DNA of 33,234 bases from B4-G1 sp964393895 (GTDB lineage: Bacteria > Chloroflexota > Anaerolineae > B4-G1): the NCBI GenBank assembly GCA_964393895.1, contig CAYMWP010000036.1, positions 1-33,234 on the forward strand. The letters run 5' to 3'. Made by a program: the position numbers and the translations under genes. The notes under the pieces are model-generated. The model had not been told where the DNA came from and did no database searches. It worked only from the letters and a program-made list of their open reading frames with translations. This document shows positions 8,101 to 14,670 of this stretch, one piece after another. The stretch's first letter is position 1. Each line of letters starts with the position of its first letter.

Positions 8101-8541
8101 CTCGACGAGTGGCTGCTGGGCAAAATCATCGCCGGCACGCTGCGAGACTTGGGGCTGGACGAGGGCGCAGCCTGGCAAGCAGTTACGATGGTCAAGATAC
8201 TCACCAGTCACCAGCGGTGGTTCGAGGAACAACAATCGGTGGCCGAGGAGGAGCGGGCATATCAGACACTCGAGTCCTGGCTGATGGATGCCGAGGTGCA
8301 GCACTTTCTCCAGGTGAATCGCTACCAGGGCGTCTTGTGGTTCAACAAAGAAGCGTTCGAGCAACTGCTGGGATGGATGGAACTGGTGGCGTCGGTCGCG
8401 ATCAGCGCCGATCCCCTTCGTCCGGCAGACGAGGTAGCCCAGGAACCCGGCACCCTCCACGACCTGGTGAAAAGGTTGCAGCAGGCCCAAGAGGAATCCG
8501 GGTATCAGGTGGAAAAGCTATTGGAAGCTGCCAGGAACTGA
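5134..8541 (+). CDS. Very large GH13 alpha-amylase-family protein of the glycogen operon
   Basis: With ATG 5134 (after GAAGAGAG) the protein has 1135 residues, about twice a normal amylase. All four GH13 core regions are visible: SDMVPNH (395-401), RFDAAM with the nucleophile Asp516, LAEAF with the acid/base Glu581, and NNPDE with Asp642. The catalytic triad is complete. About 320 residues of unrecognised, mostly helical sequence precede the barrel, and about 450 follow it. No signal peptide is seen, so it is cytoplasmic. Its place between glgC and a GH57 gene implies alpha-glucan work such as hydrolysis, transglycosylation or branching; the reaction cannot be read from the motifs. An upstream frame from 5053 would add 27 Arg/Cys-rich residues coded by the intercistronic hairpin and was rejected. 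Confidence 0.85.
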   Translation: MPKKTKMEFHVSRQARDRYQFDQSMFSLSGNVIFANFHAVRVFAQRMNQKRDLVRFPEQAVKAGQINAMGLIDEIMHLVAALYREQENPLVCQQALDWLDEKLGKEAVDTALREFADEFPPLAVYRREIALEDYLAGETAATPHRQIVLEEMLMLWLANTNLAFSPFLELFDDATLDKATAYRQVVSGLREFLETQPPFGPQNQNLMDMLRAPAIAVPHSLPGQLEYIREHWGYLLGSHLYRLLSSLDLIAEEERAIFLGPGPSRVVEFTGLELEPERFSPDRDWMPSLVLIAKNGYVWLDQLSKQHCRPMTRLDHIPDEELDSLARRGFTGLWLIGLWERSKASQRIKQMMGNPEAVASAYSLFDYQIAADLGGDEAYQDLKERAWKRGVRLASDMVPNHVGIDGKWVIEHPDWFVGLDYSPFPAYTFNGPNLSWDERVGIYLEDHYYDRSDAAVVFKRVDRWTGSEKYIYHGNDGTSMPWNDTAQLNYLNPEVHEGVIQTILHVARQFPIIRFDAAMTLTKKHYQRLWFPEPGSGGDIPSRAEHGLTRADFDAAMPTEFWREVVDRVAQEVPDTLLLAEAFWLMEGYFVRTLGMHRVYNSAFMNMLRDEDNAKYRSVVKNTLEFDPQILKRYVNFMNNPDERTAVDQFGKGDKYFGICTMMATMPGLPMFGHGQIEGFTEKYGMEYRRAYWDERPDGHLVERHEREIFPLLRRRPLFAGVENFWLYDLFTPEGHVNEDVFAYSNRVGGERALVIYHNKYAETRGWIRTSTARAIKTGKGDEKALAQKSLGEGLGLRNAENHFAIFRDYVTGLEYIRGSGELCEKGLYVELGAYKRHVFLDFREVQDNEWHQYAQLESYLNGRGVPDVKDALREIFLQPVHRPFRELVNAELFRRIGESASQRISESDEEWVTLLNEVKQRTIHLLREVKHLTSGSGNETTIAREIRRKIAHPITKLADYPTFLGWLFTHALGKVVDEANFERISRSWLDEWLLGKIIAGTLRDLGLDEGAAWQAVTMVKILTSHQRWFEEQQSVAEEERAYQTLESWLMDAEVQHFLQVNRYQGVLWFNKEAFEQLLGWMELVASVAISADPLRPADEVAQEPGTLHDLVKRLQQAQEESGYQVEKLLEAARN
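7826..7857. repeat. Four tandem octamers inside the GH13 gene
   Basis: GCGAATCA, GCGAGTCA, GCGAATCA and GCGAATCG follow one another without spacers. They encode the polar stretch GESASQRISES in the C-terminal part of the protein. The total of 32 bp is not a multiple of three, so gain or loss of a unit would shift the frame. Confidence 0.8.
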
Positions 8542-8558
8542 GCAGCCCCCGTCAACCT

Positions 8559-9950
8559 ATGTCCAATTGCCACCTTTGCATCCACGGCCACTTTTATCAA
8601 CCCCCACGAACTGACCCCTTCACCGGCCGTATCCCGAGGGAACCTGCCGCCGCTCCCTACGCCAACTGGAACGAACGCATCACCGCCGAGTGTTACGTCC
8701 CCAACGCCGCAGCGGGGCATTTCGAGCACATCAGCTTTAACCTGGGAGGCACGTTGGCCCGCTGGCTGGACGAGCACGCCCACGCCATCTACGAGCGCAT
8801 CGTCGCCGCCGAACAGAATCACCAGAGAACCCACGCCGTCGGCAATGGAATGGCCCAGCCGGTCCACCACACCATCCTGCCCCTGGCCCGCCGGCGCGAC
8901 AAGATCTGCCAGATACGTTGGGGCATCGCCAGCTTCAAACATCGCTTCGGCCACGAGCCGCTGGGGATGTGGCTGCCGGAGATGGCGGTGGATTATGAAA
9001 CGCTAGAAATTATGGCGGCGGAGGGAATTCGCTTCACCATACTCTCCGACGAGCAGGTGCGTGGCGATCTGGCGGCCGGGGCCGGTCCGTATCGTGTGCG
9101 GGCGCTCGGCGGAGGAAACATTCCCGACTTGGCCATCTTCGTCCGCGACCGGCACCTCTCCAACGCTCTCTCATTCGGCATGCCGGATCCGGCCCAGGCC
9201 GATGGCTGGCTGCGGGACCAGATAGCGTGGCGCTGCCGCGAGGGCCAACTGTTACTGATCGCCACCGATGGGGAGACTTTTGGCCACCACCACCGCCAGG
9301 GAGCGCAAGTGCTATCCCATATTCTTTCTGCGGGAGAGACTCACGGCTACGAACCGACCACGCTGGGGCGTTACCTGCGCCAGAACCCACCACGAGCAGA
9401 GTTGGAAGTGATCGAGAACACCGCCTGGAGCTGCGCTCACCGGCTCGACCGCTGGGCCGTCGGCTGCGACTGCACGCCAGGCGACAGTCGCTGGAAAGGG
9501 GCGCTGCGGCGGGCGCTGGATAACCTGGCCTGCGACCTGGATCAGATATACGTGTACGAGACCCAACGACTCAGGTTGGACGCCTGGCCCCTGCGCGACA
9601 GTTACATCGCCGTCGTCCTGGGCCAGGTAAACGGCCCCACCCTCCTTTCTGAGAACGGTCTCGGCCACCTGCGCCAGTCGGAGCAGGAGCGGCTGCTGGC
9701 GTTGCTGGAAGCCCAGTTCTACCGGCAACGAATGTACGCCAGTTGCGCTTTCTTCTTCGAGGACCTGGACCGGCGAGAACCCCGCTACGCCATCGCCAAC
9801 GGCATCCGCGCTCTGGCTCTCACCCTCCAGGCCACAGGCGACGATCTATCTCACAGCTTTCGCCGCGATCTGGGAATATCAATGAGCGAAAGAACCGGGC
9901 GCACCGGGGCACACACCTTTGACACAATGGTCGCCCAGGCCGAGGCATAG
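8559..9950 (+). CDS. Glycoside hydrolase family 57 protein (DUF3536-type)
   Basis: A 463-residue protein starting at ATG 8559, 17 bases after the GH13 stop. GH57 hallmarks are HGHFYQPPR near the N-terminus, GMWLPEMAVDYETLEIMA with the nucleophile Glu141, and IATDGETFGHHH with the catalytic Asp237. The following segment, from NTAWSCAHRLDRW through CDCTPGDSRW to RDSYIAVVLGQ, resembles the DUF3536 region found C-terminal to the GH57 fold. From general knowledge, GH57/DUF3536 proteins are usually considerably longer, so this looks like a short version; it ends in a natural stop without visible damage. GH57 includes amylases, 4-alpha-glucanotransferases and branching enzymes, so this gene is one candidate for the branching step, which no classical glgB supplies here. 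A longer frame open from 8097 is an overlap artefact. Confidence 0.9.
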   Translation: MSNCHLCIHGHFYQPPRTDPFTGRIPREPAAAPYANWNERITAECYVPNAAAGHFEHISFNLGGTLARWLDEHAHAIYERIVAAEQNHQRTHAVGNGMAQPVHHTILPLARRRDKICQIRWGIASFKHRFGHEPLGMWLPEMAVDYETLEIMAAEGIRFTILSDEQVRGDLAAGAGPYRVRALGGGNIPDLAIFVRDRHLSNALSFGMPDPAQADGWLRDQIAWRCREGQLLLIATDGETFGHHHRQGAQVLSHILSAGETHGYEPTTLGRYLRQNPPRAELEVIENTAWSCAHRLDRWAVGCDCTPGDSRWKGALRRALDNLACDLDQIYVYETQRLRLDAWPLRDSYIAVVLGQVNGPTLLSENGLGHLRQSEQERLLALLEAQFYRQRMYASCAFFFEDLDRREPRYAIANGIRALALTLQATGDDLSHSFRRDLGISMSERTGRTGAHTFDTMVAQAEA

Positions 9951-9986
9951 AGAGCGTCCTGGCGAAAACCACGGAGGTCTCGCTGA

Positions 9987-11498
9987 ATGACATTCCAACG
10001 CCGCAGTGGTATCCTACTACACCCCACATCGCTCCCCGGCCGGTTTGGCATTGGCGACCTGGGCGATGCGGCCTACCGCTTTGTGGATTTCCTGGCACAG
10101 GCTGGCCAATCCTACTGGCAGGTGCTCCCCCTCAGCCCCACCGGCTACGCCGACTCTCCCTACCAGACCCTCTCCGCCTTTGCCGGCAACCCGATGCTCA
10201 TCAGCCCCCAGAAGCTGGTGGAAGCGGGCCATCTTTCTGAAGCAGACCTGGCAAACATTCCCGCCTTCCCTGATGATCGGGTGGACTTTGGACCGGTCAT
10301 CCCCTACAAGATGGACTTGCTAGACCGCGCCTTTGCCAACTTTCGGGAACGCACCCCCTCCGACCAACGAGCAGGCTTTGCCCGTTTTTGCAACGAGCAG
10401 GCTTTCTGGCTGGATGACTTTGCCCTGTTCATGGCCTTGAAGGAAGCTCACAATCTCGGCCCCTGGCACAGGTGGGAGCCAGAGATCGCCACCCGGCAGC
10501 CGGAAGCGCTTACCCGCTGGCAAGAATCGCTGACCAGAAGAATCGAAAATCAAAAGTATCGTCAATGGCAATTCTTTGAGCAATGGCTGACCCTCAAACG
10601 ATACGCCAACGAGCACGCTATCCACATCATCGGCGACATCCCCATCTTTGTCTCTATGGATAGCGCCGACGTCTGGACCAACCCGCACCTCTTCCACCTC
10701 GACGAGCGCCTCCGGCCCACAATCATCTCCGGCGTGCCCCCCGACTGCTTCAGCGAGACGGGTCAACTCTGGGGCCACCCCCTCTACCGCTGGGACGTGA
10801 TGGCCCAGGACGGATACGCCTGGTGGATCGCCCGCTTCCGAGCCGCCTTCACCCAAGCCGACGTGATGCGCATTGACCACTTTCGCGGTTTCTACAACTA
10901 CTGGGAGGTCCCGGCAGAGGAGAAAACAGCGGTCAACGGGCGCTGGGTGCGCGGCCCCGGTGCCGGCCTGTTCCACGCTGTCACCGCCGCGCTGGGTGAT
11001 GTCGCCATCATTGCCGAAGACCTGGGGACCTTTGACCCCGAATCTCGCGCCGGAGTGGACGCCCTCCAGAGCGAGTTCGGCTACCCCGGCATGAAGGTGC
11101 TCCAATTCGCCTTCGGGTCCGGCCCTGCCGATCCCTTCCTGCCCCACAATTTCACCCGCGATTGTATGGTATACACCGGCACCCACGATAACGACACAAC
11201 CAGCGGCTGGTACCAGTTCACCTCCACGGAAACCGAGCGCGATTATGCCCGCAAATACCTGGGCAGCGACGGCTCAGACATCGCCTGGGACCTGATCCGG
11301 TTGGCGTGGGCATCGGTAGCACACACGGCCATCACCACCACTCAAGACCTGTTGAGCCTGGGGCACGAAGCGCGAATGAACACCCCCGGCACCGTCGGGC
11401 AACCCAATTGGTGCTGGCGCCTCCGCCCCGGCGCCCTGACGGACGAGGTCACCGCGCGGCTCAGAGAACTGACCGCCATCTACGGGCGCATGCCCTAA
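9987..11498 (+). CDS. malQ: 4-alpha-glucanotransferase (amylomaltase, GH77)
   Basis: A 503-residue cytoplasmic enzyme that moves alpha-1,4-glucan segments between acceptors (disproportionation) in glycogen and maltodextrin metabolism. The N-terminus RRSGILLHPTSLPG and the stretch YWQVLPLSPTGYADSPYQ are diagnostic of GH77. The catalytic residues are Asp297 in MRIDHFRGF, Glu344 in IIAEDLGTF and Asp401 in GTHDNDTTSGWY. The C-terminus has VGQPNWCWRLRPG. A good ribosome site (GGAGG) precedes the ATG. It is the last gene of the glg operon, 36 bases after the GH57 gene. Its last 35 or so codons and the following 64 bases are duplicated almost exactly at 18286-18470. Confidence 0.97.
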   Translation: MTFQRRSGILLHPTSLPGRFGIGDLGDAAYRFVDFLAQAGQSYWQVLPLSPTGYADSPYQTLSAFAGNPMLISPQKLVEAGHLSEADLANIPAFPDDRVDFGPVIPYKMDLLDRAFANFRERTPSDQRAGFARFCNEQAFWLDDFALFMALKEAHNLGPWHRWEPEIATRQPEALTRWQESLTRRIENQKYRQWQFFEQWLTLKRYANEHAIHIIGDIPIFVSMDSADVWTNPHLFHLDERLRPTIISGVPPDCFSETGQLWGHPLYRWDVMAQDGYAWWIARFRAAFTQADVMRIDHFRGFYNYWEVPAEEKTAVNGRWVRGPGAGLFHAVTAALGDVAIIAEDLGTFDPESRAGVDALQSEFGYPGMKVLQFAFGSGPADPFLPHNFTRDCMVYTGTHDNDTTSGWYQFTSTETERDYARKYLGSDGSDIAWDLIRLAWASVAHTAITTTQDLLSLGHEARMNTPGTVGQPNWCWRLRPGALTDEVTARLRELTAIYGRMP

Positions 11499-11562
11499 CA
11501 GTTCGCCCCACGACGTAGATCGCCAAGCAAATGCTTGACAAAAGGTAACTGCTCAGGCTATA
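11381..11562 (+). repeat. Long direct repeat, copy A (malQ 3' end plus spacer)
   Basis: This is the intact copy: the end of malQ and the first part of its downstream spacer. From 11393 to 11562 it matches 18299-18470 with only two substitutions and one two-base indel (about 98% identity). A weaker match, with a one-base indel, extends a further 12-20 bases to the left through the shared GAACACCCCCG. Confidence 0.95.
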
Positions 11563-11595
11563 GACCTCGGAGGTCTGGGTCTGCTGAGCAGTTAC
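11545..11595. repeat. Perfect 12-bp inverted repeat with an inner hairpin
   Basis: GTAACTGCTCAG (11545-11556) pairs exactly with CTGAGCAGTTAC (11584-11595). A second stem, AGACCT-CGG-AGGTCT (11562-11576), lies inside. There is no T-run, so it is not a typical intrinsic terminator. Similar arm sequences occur near 2010, 2289 and 18455, which points to a dispersed miniature repeat. Confidence 0.8.
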
Positions 11596-11612
11596 GACAA
11601 AAGCTCAAACGC

Positions 11613-11665
11613 TTGACAAAAGCCCATCAGTTTGGTATAATGTCATTACATTACATCAAATGACA
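11613..11665 (+). promoter_or_regulatory. Consensus promoter and candidate operator of the sugar-uptake operon
   Basis: A perfect TTGACA (11613-11618) and a perfect TATAAT (11636-11641) are 17 bp apart, the best promoter in the window. Immediately downstream the inverted repeat TGTCATT (11641-11647) / AATGACA (11659-11665) covers the expected transcription start. It contains ATTACATTACAT and precedes the GTG start at 11693 by 27 bases. Such placement suits a repressor site for the GntR-type protein encoded next; that pairing is an inference. Confidence 0.82.
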
Positions 11666-11692
11666 GGCTGACCACCCGCGCAGGTAAGCCCA

Positions 11693-13195
11693 GTGACAAA
11701 TATTGACCGCAACTCCCCCATACCGATCTACCATCAACTCAAAACCGTGCTCCAAGAGCAGATTGAGAACGGTCTGTGGCGTCCAGGCGATCGCCTTCCC
11801 ACCGAGCAGGAACTGTGCCGCATGTACAACATCAGCCGTTCCCCGGTACGCCAAGCGCTCAAAGAGCTAGAGTACGAAAAAGTGATCCTGCGCCGCCCCG
11901 GACTAGGCACCTTCGTAGAAGGATGCTTGATCTCAGACCCTCTAGCTGACACCCCAATCCAAACGATGAGTTCAGATTCCCATTGGTCGAGAGTGTTCGA
12001 TCAAGCTACTTGCGCCTGGAACGCCGAGCACCCCAACCTGAGAGTCATATTCCAGGTGGATCTGGTCAGCCACAATCAGCTCTACAACCTGCTGAGCGCG
12101 GCGGTGGGCAGTGGCACAGCGCCAGATATGGCGATGGTGGACGGCGTCTGGGTAGCCGGGCTGGCGCAATCGGGCTTTCTGTACGCTCTCCAAGATCAGA
12201 CGGCCGGCCCCGAGTGGAATCACTCCGAGTTCACCAAAGACCTGCACCCCGCCTTTGTCGAGGCCAACTCTTACACCGGCAAGCTGTATGGACTGCCGGT
12301 CAAGTCAGACGCTTCATTGCTGTGGTACCGCAAAGACTGGTTCGCCCAGGAAAAGCTAGAGCCTCCGCGCGACTGGGGTGACCTGTTGACCGTCGCCCGT
12401 CACTTCCTTCAACCCCAGGTGCAAGAACGGTATGGATGCGCCTACCCGCTGGCCTTCCCCGGAGGCGCGGCCGGCGGAGAGGCCACCGTGTACAATCTGA
12501 TGCCCTTTGTCTGGTCGGCCGGTGGGGAGATTTTTGACGCGGAAACAGGAGCCGTTGTCCTGAACGGGCCCGGCGCGCGGCACGCTCTCCAGTTTTTGCG
12601 AGAACTTGTGACGCTGCACCACGTCAGCCCGCCTGAGGTGGTGGACTATGACGAGAATACGACCCCCCGCTTGTTCGCCAGGGGAAAAACTGCCATGGCG
12701 CTCGGCGGCAGCTACGAGAGCGACCTCATTCTCAACGCAAGTGGATGGACGGACGCAGAGTTCATGCAACGAGTCGGCTACGTAGCACCACCGGCTGCGC
12801 CAGATGGGCACCAGGTTTCAACCGTGGGAGGAACCAGCTACGTGATCCTACGGCAGTGCCCCAGCCCCGCGCTCGTGATGGATGTCCTCAAAACGGTCAC
12901 CGATCCCGACGTCGTCGGGGACTTGTATCGCTCTATGCTACAGAATCTACCCTGTCCCTCCTTCAACGCCCTTCTCAGCCCAGAGGCCGACCCGCTGCTG
13001 ACGCAAACGTCGCGCATGATCGCCTCTGGACGCGCGCGCCCGTCAATCCCGGAATACGTCAAGGTCTCCCGTCAGTTGCAGGCCATGTTCGAAGCAGCGA
13101 TCTCTGACAGCACTCCCGTTGACGAGATCGTGCGGCGCGCAGCCGAGTTCATCAGTGCAATCAGCGAACGGCCCTATCAGCCGCAACTGGCGTAA
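11693..13195 (+). CDS. GntR-type DNA-binding domain fused to an ABC solute-binding-protein-like sensor
   Basis: A 500-residue protein with a GTG start after CAGGTAAG. Residues about 8-76 form a GntR winged helix: PIYHQLKTVLQEQIENG, GDRLPTEQELCRMYNISRSP, RQALKELE and GLGTFVEG. Residues about 92-490 resemble family 1 extracellular sugar-binding proteins: SGTAPDMAMVDGVWVAGLAQ (139-158), KLYGLPVKSDASLLWYRKDW (197-216), FARGKTAMALGGSYE (328-342) and VGGTSYVILR (378-387). There is no signal peptide or lipobox, so the binding domain is cytoplasmic. GntR proteins usually carry FCD, UTRA, aminotransferase-like or LacI-type domains; a MalE-type effector domain is unusual. Lying first in the operon, directly before a real binding lipoprotein and permeases, it probably represses the operon and is relieved by the imported sugar. 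The domains are seen; the ligand and sign of control are inferred. Confidence 0.9.
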   Translation: MTNIDRNSPIPIYHQLKTVLQEQIENGLWRPGDRLPTEQELCRMYNISRSPVRQALKELEYEKVILRRPGLGTFVEGCLISDPLADTPIQTMSSDSHWSRVFDQATCAWNAEHPNLRVIFQVDLVSHNQLYNLLSAAVGSGTAPDMAMVDGVWVAGLAQSGFLYALQDQTAGPEWNHSEFTKDLHPAFVEANSYTGKLYGLPVKSDASLLWYRKDWFAQEKLEPPRDWGDLLTVARHFLQPQVQERYGCAYPLAFPGGAAGGEATVYNLMPFVWSAGGEIFDAETGAVVLNGPGARHALQFLRELVTLHHVSPPEVVDYDENTTPRLFARGKTAMALGGSYESDLILNASGWTDAEFMQRVGYVAPPAAPDGHQVSTVGGTSYVILRQCPSPALVMDVLKTVTDPDVVGDLYRSMLQNLPCPSFNALLSPEADPLLTQTSRMIASGRARPSIPEYVKVSRQLQAMFEAAISDSTPVDEIVRRAAEFISAISERPYQPQLA

Positions 13196-13204
13196 TTCCC
13201 GCTG

Positions 13205-13266
13205 GCGGCTAGGCCGCTTCGACCAAAGCATCAGTCACATCAATACCCCCGACAAACGTCAGGGGG
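13205..13266 (+). other. Two hairpins in the gap between regulator and binding protein
   Basis: In the 159-base gap are GCGGC-TAG-GCCGC (13205-13217), and CCCCCGAC-AAAC-GTC-A-GGGGG (13246-13266) with one bulged A. Neither is followed by a T-run. They could attenuate or stabilise the transcript so that the binding protein is made in different amounts from the regulator. A palindrome GGTTAACC lies at 13322-13329. Confidence 0.5.
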
Positions 13267-13354
13267 AAAGGGGGAAGCGAAAAACGCAAATACAAACAAA
13301 AGTCCATTTGTCGAGTTCAACGGTTAACCAGTATAAAATCAGGAGGAAAAGAAA

Positions 13355-14551
13355 GTGAAAAAATATACGTTAACTCTGGTAACGGCCCTGACCCTCTTGG
13401 GCCTGGTGATCACAGCCTGCGGGCCAGCAGCGACGGAGGTGCCGACCGAGGCCCCTCCCAAGGGCCCAACCGGTGAAGTGACACTCTGGCACGCCTACCA
13501 GACCGGTAGCGCAGAGGAAGACACCCTGACCGTGCTGATCGAGAACGCCAGGGCCGAGTTCCCTGATCTGACCATCAACGTCCTACAGATCCCCTTTGAC
13601 CAGATCTTTAACAAGTGGCAGACCGAGGTCGCGGCCGGAGGCGGCCCCGACATGTTCGTGGCCCCCAACGACGACCTGGGCAACATATCCCGCGCGGGTC
13701 TGGTGGAGAACCTCGATTCCTATCTGGCAGGCAAACTGGATCACGTTTCGCAGGTTGCCATTGACGGCATGAAGGTGGATGGCGTCCTCTATGGTGTGCC
13801 CGAATCCGCCAAGGCCGTGGCACTCTACTACAACAAGTCATTGGTTGAGACGCCCCCCGCGACCACCGACGAGTTGCTCCAAATGGTCGAGGATGGCGCT
13901 CCGATGACCTTCTTCATCGGCGCTTACCACATGTTCGGTTGGTCTGGCTCCTTCGGCGGCCAACTGCTGGACTCCGATAACAAGTGCATCGCCGACCAGG
14001 GCGGTTGGGCAGAAGCTATGGAATACCTGCTGGAACTCAAGGAAGCTGGCGCGACCTTCGACGCGGACTATGGCGTGGCCGAAGCGCCGTTCCGCAATGG
14101 GGAATCAGCCTTCTTCGTCAACGGCCCCTGGGCTTTGGCAGACTATCAGGCCGACCTGGGTGATGACCTGGGCGTGGCCCCGATTCCCAGCGCCACGGGC
14201 GCTGCGAACCCGCTGAACGGCATTGATGGCTTTTACATCAACCCCAACAGCGAGAACAAGGACGCCGCCGTAGCACTGGCCCTGTTCCTGGTCAACAAAG
14301 AATCGTCCCAGATCTACACCAACCAGGCTGGTCACGTGCCCATCCGCGACGACGTGGAGCCTGCGGACGATCTGAACGCTGGCTTTGCTCAGGCCTCCGC
14401 CACCGGCTACCCCCGCCCGCAGAGCGTAGAGTTCGGCAACTACTGGGCGCCCTTTGGCGACATGTTCACCAAGGTGCTCGAAGGGGTCAGTGCCCCAGCA
14501 GACGCCGTGAACGAAGCCTGCGCCGCGATGAACGCCGCTAACAACAAGTAA
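13355..14551 (+). CDS. Sugar ABC transporter substrate-binding lipoprotein (MalE-like)
   Basis: A 398-residue protein with a GTG start behind a perfect AGGAGG (13341-13346). The N-terminus MKKYTLTLVTALTLLGLVITAC is a lipoprotein signal with Cys22 as the lipidated residue, followed by a Thr/Pro/Glu-rich linker. Family 1 solute-binding signatures are VTLWHAYQTGS, GGPDMFVAPNDDLGNISRAG, LYGVPESAKAVALYYNKSLV and FRNGESAFFVNGPWAL. It captures a sugar outside the membrane and delivers it to the two permeases that follow. The amylase-type gene at the operon end and the adjacent malQ suggest maltose, maltodextrins or cyclodextrins. It shares its fold type with the C-terminal sensor part of the preceding regulator. 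Confidence 0.95.
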   Translation: MKKYTLTLVTALTLLGLVITACGPAATEVPTEAPPKGPTGEVTLWHAYQTGSAEEDTLTVLIENARAEFPDLTINVLQIPFDQIFNKWQTEVAAGGGPDMFVAPNDDLGNISRAGLVENLDSYLAGKLDHVSQVAIDGMKVDGVLYGVPESAKAVALYYNKSLVETPPATTDELLQMVEDGAPMTFFIGAYHMFGWSGSFGGQLLDSDNKCIADQGGWAEAMEYLLELKEAGATFDADYGVAEAPFRNGESAFFVNGPWALADYQADLGDDLGVAPIPSATGAANPLNGIDGFYINPNSENKDAAVALALFLVNKESSQIYTNQAGHVPIRDDVEPADDLNAGFAQASATGYPRPQSVEFGNYWAPFGDMFTKVLEGVSAPADAVNEACAAMNAANNK

Positions 14552-14572
14552 TCGAGTCGTGTCTGTGTGATG

Positions 14573-14620
14573 AAGGGAGCGCTGGTGAGCTGCAGAAGCG
14601 TGACTAATCAGCGCTCCCTT
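14573..14620 (+). other. Strong intercistronic hairpin between binding-protein and permease genes
   Basis: AAGGGAGCGCTG (14573-14584) pairs perfectly over 12 bp with CAGCGCTCCCTT (14609-14620), loop 24 bases. It follows the binding-protein stop by about 20 bases. As with the malE-malF intergenic repeats of enteric bacteria (established), such a stem can protect the upstream mRNA and raise binding protein relative to permease. Confidence 0.75.
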
Positions 14621-14670
14621 CCACGAGGTTTGCCGTACGCGGCCAAGCTCGAATCACGGAGGATAGGAGT

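Noticed and set aside
8097..8558. Upstream extension of the GH57 frame
   Set aside because: It overlaps the GH13 gene in another frame; similarity to GH57 begins right at ATG 8559.
11545..11595. Intrinsic terminator after malQ
   Set aside because: The stem is perfect but is followed by GACAAAAG, not a T-run; treated as a repeat.
13308..13337. Promoter TTGTCG-18-TATAAA before the binding-protein gene
   Set aside because: Its transcription start would fall inside the ribosome site AGGAGG (13341-13346), so it could not make a normally translated message.
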